NCBI RefSeq assembly: GCF_012276985.1
Contig: NZ_JAAXMM010000009.1
Span: 1 to 64,000, forward strand
DNA length: 64,000 bases
Source of the DNA: Agrobacterium sp. a22-2
GTDB lineage: Bacteria; Pseudomonadota; Alphaproteobacteria; Rhizobiales; Rhizobiaceae
Direction of reading: 5' to 3'
Shown: one piece after another, positions 58,323 through 64,000 of the stretch
Position numbering within the stretch: the stretch's first letter is position 1
Layout: the number at the start of each line of letters is the position of its first letter
Notes under the pieces: generated by a model
Told to the model about the DNA's origin: nothing
Databases searched by the model: none
Seen by the model: only the letters and a program-made list of their open reading frames with translations
Position numbers and translations under genes: made by a program

Positions 58323-58922
58323 ATGTCAGTCTGGCCGGATCTTTTCACGGTTGAAGGCGATTTCGTCTCCGTCGTGCCCCTGACGATGGCGCATCATGGC
58401 GACCTTTATGAAGCAGCCGGCGACGGTGAGCTGCATCGCCTCTGGTACACGGTCGTGCCGGCGCCGGCCACAGTCGCGGCCGAGATCGAAAGGCGGCTCA
58501 GGCTTCGCGCCAGCGGCTCCATGCTGCCGTTCGCCATCGTCGACAAGGCAAGCGGCAAAGCCGTTGGCATGACGAGCTACATGAACATCGATGCGGCAAA
58601 CCGCAGAGTTGAAATCGGCTCGACCTGGTATCGCCAGTCCATGCAGCGCGGGCCCCTCAACACCGAATGCAAACTGCTGCTGCTGCAACATGCCTTCGAA
58701 AGGCTCGACTGCATCGGCGTGGAGTTCAGGACGCATTTCATGAACCATCAAAGCCGCCGGGCGATCGAGCGGCTCGGCGCCAAGCTCGACGGCGTGCTTC
58801 GCTCGCATCTAGTGATGCCCAATGGCACCATCCGCGATACGGCCGTCTATTCGATCATCCCGTCCGAATGGCCCGCCGTCAAAGCCAACCTGCGCTGGCA
58901 ATTGGAGAAACCAAGGCCATGA
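58323..58922 (+). CDS. GNAT acetyltransferase (RimJ/RimL-like)
   Basis: A 199-residue GNAT protein with LPFAIVDKASGKAVGMTSYM, RRVEIGSTWYR and MNHQSRRAIERLGAKLDGVLR, the acetyl-CoA binding and late conserved regions of the RimJ/RimL family. These acetylate N-termini or small molecules such as antibiotics; the substrate is not predictable. It follows marC by 46 bases. Confidence 0.88.
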   Translation: MSVWPDLFTVEGDFVSVVPLTMAHHGDLYEAAGDGELHRLWYTVVPAPATVAAEIERRLRLRASGSMLPFAIVDKASGKAVGMTSYMNIDAANRRVEIGSTWYRQSMQRGPLNTECKLLLLQHAFERLDCIGVEFRTHFMNHQSRRAIERLGAKLDGVLRSHLVMPNGTIRDTAVYSIIPSEWPAVKANLRWQLEKPRP

Positions 58923-58994
58923 GGTCAAACTCCTAGAGAAACACCGGCAAATTCCGGCCGAACACCGTCAGCCGAAAGAAGGTTGCCGGACGCA

Positions 58995-59040
58995 CAGGGG
59001 TATCTGGCGCCCCTGCGCGGTCCGCCCCAAAGAGGGGCGG
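58995..59040. terminator. Two hairpins between the convergent GNAT and ssb genes
   Basis: CAGGGG (58995-59000)/CCCCTG (59010-59015) and CCGCCCC (59022-59028)/GGGGCGG (59034-59040). No T tract follows, so they may mark a weak bidirectional stop for the converging genes. Confidence 0.35.
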
Positions 59041-59045
59041 CCTGA

Positions 59046-59570
59046 TCAGAACGGAATGTCGTCGTCGAGATCGCGCGAGAAATTGCCGGCCGGAGGGGCG
59101 CTGGCGCCGCCGCGCGGCGCATTGCCGCCGCCGCGGGCCGGCGTTGCCTGGCTGTAATCGTCACCGCCACCATAGCTGCCGCCGAAATCGCCACCGCGGG
59201 AAGCGCCCTGCCCGTCGCCGCGACCGCCAAGCATGGTCAGGGTCGAGTTGAAGCCCTGCAGCACGATTTCGGTCGAGTAGCGATCCTGGCCGCTCTGGTC
59301 CTGCCACTTGCGGGTCTGCAGCGCGCCTTCGATATAGACCGTCGAGCCCTTCTTCAGATATTGCTCGGCGACCTTGCAGAGACCTTCATTGAAGATCACC
59401 ACGGTATGCCATTCGGTCTTTTCCTTGCGCTCGCCGGTATTGCGGTCGCGCCAGCTCTCCGACGTGGCGATGCGCAGATTGGCGATCGGCCGGCCGTCCT
59501 GGGTGCGGCGGATTTCCGGGTCCGCACCGAGATTGCCAATCAGAATTACCTTGTTCACGCTGCCAGCCAT
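59046..59570 (-). CDS. ssb: Single-stranded DNA-binding protein
   Basis: A 174-residue SSB with an OB fold ([46 protein letters not shown]), a glycine-rich linker and the C-terminal acidic tip DLDDDIPF that recruits partners. ATG 59570 has AAGGTGAG upstream. It is divergent from uvrA with an SOS box between them. Confidence 0.96.
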   Translation of the reverse strand: MAGSVNKVILIGNLGADPEIRRTQDGRPIANLRIATSESWRDRNTGERKEKTEWHTVVIFNEGLCKVAEQYLKKGSTVYIEGALQTRKWQDQSGQDRYSTEIVLQGFNSTLTMLGGRGDGQGASRGGDFGGSYGGGDDYSQATPARGGGNAPRGGASAPPAGNFSRDLDDDIPF

Positions 59571-59683
59571 AACACTCACCTTGCTGCCGCCCATCGACGG
59601 CGTCTCAAAACAGAATTCAAGCTACCTTAAACCATAACGGCTGCCGAGGGGCTGTCGTTCCTTTGTAATCCACAGCGAAAAAT

Positions 59684-59698
59684 GTTCTTGGTATGTTC
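59684..59698. promoter_or_regulatory. LexA (SOS) box between ssb and uvrA
   Basis: GTTC (59684-59687), seven bases, GTTC (59695-59698): an exact match to the alphaproteobacterial LexA consensus GTTC-N7-GTTC, 135 bases upstream of uvrA. Both divergent genes could be DNA-damage inducible. Confidence 0.85.
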
Positions 59699-59832
59699 TA
59701 GCTTTCCGCTATCATCCTGTCAACCGAATCGTCGTCTCCCAGCGATTTCGGCCGACAAACGCGCATTGCGCCTCGACAGGGGCGTTCCCATGACTAAATA
59801 AGGACTGACCTCCTCCCAAACGAGCCTTGTCC

Positions 59833-62754
<2,922 letters not shown>

Positions 62755-62761
62755 ACCGTCG

Positions 62762-63148
62762 CTACCAGAGCCTGTCGATGTCAAAGCCATCGAAGGCCCT
62801 GTCGGCGCTGATCAGGACGAGGGCGTCGAGGCTGGCTTGGGCGGCCAGAAGCCGGTCGAAAGGATCCTTGTGCTCGCCGGCCAATCGGCCGGCCAAGAGG
62901 GCGTGAGACGACGTGATGTCAAGGGTGAGAAAATTGGCTTCGTGGAGGACCGTATCGTAATTTTCGACAATCTCTCTGGCAAATTCCAGTTTTCCAATCC
63001 GGAGCTTGTTGGCAATTTCAAAGGGCGTGACAGAACTGACATAGCGGACGGCGTCTGCGTCATCGATGGCGGCTTTGGCCTTGGAACTCAGGTTTGGGTC
63101 TGCCAACACCCACCAAAGAAAGGCATGGGTGTCGATCAGGAAACTCAT
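62762..63148 (-). CDS. VapC-like PIN-domain toxin
   Basis: A 128-residue PIN-domain RNase with the acidic active-site residues visible: Asp6 in LIDTHAFLWW, Glu in TPFEIANKL, Asp in DPFDRLLAAQ and LISADRAFD. It would cleave RNA when freed from its antitoxin. Its ATG overlaps the antitoxin stop (ATGA). It converges with uvrA 7 bases away. Confidence 0.9.
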   Translation of the reverse strand: MSFLIDTHAFLWWVLADPNLSSKAKAAIDDADAVRYVSSVTPFEIANKLRIGKLEFAREIVENYDTVLHEANFLTLDITSSHALLAGRLAGEHKDPFDRLLAAQASLDALVLISADRAFDGFDIDRLW

Positions 63149-63417
63149 TCGCCATTGTCACCGGGAAAGGAGTATTTGCCTTCCCAGGCATCAAGCTCAT
63201 CCTGGGACATCGGCTGGAGGAACAGATCCGACGGAATTTTGTCGCGCAGGTGCGCAAAGCGGCCATAGCCGCGAACCGGGTGTTTCGGCGATTGGATCGC
63301 CACCAGTTTCGCCACCGGTTCGTCGCCGCGCGCAATGACAATTTCCTCGCCCGCTTCGACGCGGGCGACGAGTTTGGACAGTTCGGTCTCGGCCTGGTGA
63401 AGGGTGACGATTGTCAT
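63145..63417 (-). CDS. Phd/YefM-family antitoxin
   Basis: A 90-residue protein with a Phd/YefM N-terminus (VTLHQAETELSKLVARVEAGEEIVIARGDEPVAKLV) and a disordered toxin-binding C-terminus. ATG 63417 has GGAGCGG upstream. It overlaps the PIN toxin by four bases, the standard antitoxin-first order. Confidence 0.88.
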   Translation of the reverse strand: MTIVTLHQAETELSKLVARVEAGEEIVIARGDEPVAKLVAIQSPKHPVRGYGRFAHLRDKIPSDLFLQPMSQDELDAWEGKYSFPGDNGE

Positions 63418-63481
63418 TGTCCGCTCCATAACGTCTTTTACATTAGCCAATCGCCCAGCGCATTTCAACGGGAGGCATTTC

Positions 63482-64000
63482 ATGACCACAGGCACAATTC
63501 GCACCGGCATCGGCGGCTGGACCTTCGAGCCCTGGGAAGGCACGTTTTATCCTGACAAACTCACCAAGAAGAAGCAGCTGGAGTTTGCCAGCCGCGAGCT
63601 GACGGCGATCGAGGTCAATGGCACCTATTATTCCAGCCAGAAGCCGGCGACCTTCGCAAAGTGGGCCTCCGAAGTGCCGGAGACTTTCGTCTTTTCGCTG
63701 AAGGCCAGTCGTTATGTGACGAACCGCAAGGTGCTGGCCGAGGCCGGCGACAGCATGGCAAAGTTTCTTGGCCAGGGGCTGACGGAACTGGGCGATCACC
63801 TGGGGCCTATCCTCTGGCAGTTCATGGGCACCAAGAAGTTCGAGCCGGAGGATTTCGAGGCCTTTTTGGCCCTGCTGCCGAAAAGCCAGGACGGTATCCC
63901 GCTCAGCCATGTGGTCGAGCCGCGGCATGCCTCGTTCTGCGTGCCCGAGTTCATCGACATGCTGGCGAAATACAATGTGGCGGCGGTGTGCGCCGACCAT
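63482..64000 (+). CDS. DUF72 family protein, truncated by window edge
   Basis: The first 173 residues of a DUF72 (YecE-like) TIM-barrel protein: RTGIGGWTFEPWEGTFYP, then LTAIEVNGTYYSSQKPATFAKW, and LGPILWQFMGTKKF. These proteins are of unknown function; some bind DNA or act in sugar metabolism. ATG 63482 follows GGGAGG. The frame is open at the right edge. Confidence 0.9.
   Translation, partial: MTTGTIRTGIGGWTFEPWEGTFYPDKLTKKKQLEFASRELTAIEVNGTYYSSQKPATFAKWASEVPETFVFSLKASRYVTNRKVLAEAGDSMAKFLGQGLTELGDHLGPILWQFMGTKKFEPEDFEAFLALLPKSQDGIPLSHVVEPRHASFCVPEFIDMLAKYNVAAVCADH

Overview
This window looks like a chromosomal segment of an alphaproteobacterium of the order Rhizobiales, most likely Rhizobiaceae or a close relative. 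The evidence is a high-GC, dense gene layout, a long-form UvrB, DUF1127 and DUF982 small proteins, entericidin lipoproteins, a GTTC-N7-GTTC SOS box between ssb and uvrA, and the housekeeping order tgt-queA-ppi-ppi-coaD-gyrA-marC-ssb-uvrA, which I recognise from rhizobial chromosomes. I cannot name the species.

Layout. 1-9.3 kb: the 3'-truncated uvrB, a GGDEF-EAL protein, a DUF486 membrane protein, a DUF1800/DUF1501 pair, a thioesterase and a repeat-bearing lipoprotein. 9.3-15 kb: regulators, namely a GlxA/GbdR-like AraC regulator, a LysR gene with two DUF1127 genes sharing a repeated intergenic element, and a MocR regulator divergent from a PNPOx-like gene. 15.1-31.5 kb: a corrinoid one-carbon region. 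31.6-37.3 kb: a betaine-type ABC transporter and cobQ. 37.4-47.9 kb: a PAP2 enzyme, tRNA-Ser, rlpA, a degenerate D,D-carboxypeptidase, tmk, holB, metG and tatD. 47.98 kb: a dif-like XerCD site. 48.6-64 kb: tgt/queA interrupted by a foreign-looking HEPN-like gene, two cyclophilins, coaD, gyrA, ssb, uvrA, a VapC-type toxin-antitoxin pair and a partial DUF72 gene.

The most interesting system is the corrinoid region. It holds a non-pyrrolysine MttB-superfamily methyltransferase, its corrinoid protein, a methyl-THF:corrinoid methyltransferase, MetF, a MetV-like cysteine-rich partner, and a RamA/AcsV-like ferredoxin-ASKHA activator. Nearby are DUF1638 and QueG-like Fe-S proteins. Together they resemble the methyl branch of acetogens, placed in what looks like an aerobic bacterium and presumably run oxidatively to demethylate a quaternary amine such as glycine betaine. 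A betaine-type ABC transporter, a Bmt-like homocysteine methyltransferase, cobQ (corrinoid supply) and a GbdR-like regulator lie within the same 25 kb. Repeated GCGAC/TGTCGC half-sites occur upstream of most of these transcription units, which suggests one regulon.

No insertion sequence, prophage, rRNA or CRISPR array was seen. Signs of transfer or plasticity are limited to two toxin-antitoxin pairs (brnTA inside the corrinoid cluster; a VapC pair after uvrA) and the AT-richer gene at 51.3-51.9 kb.
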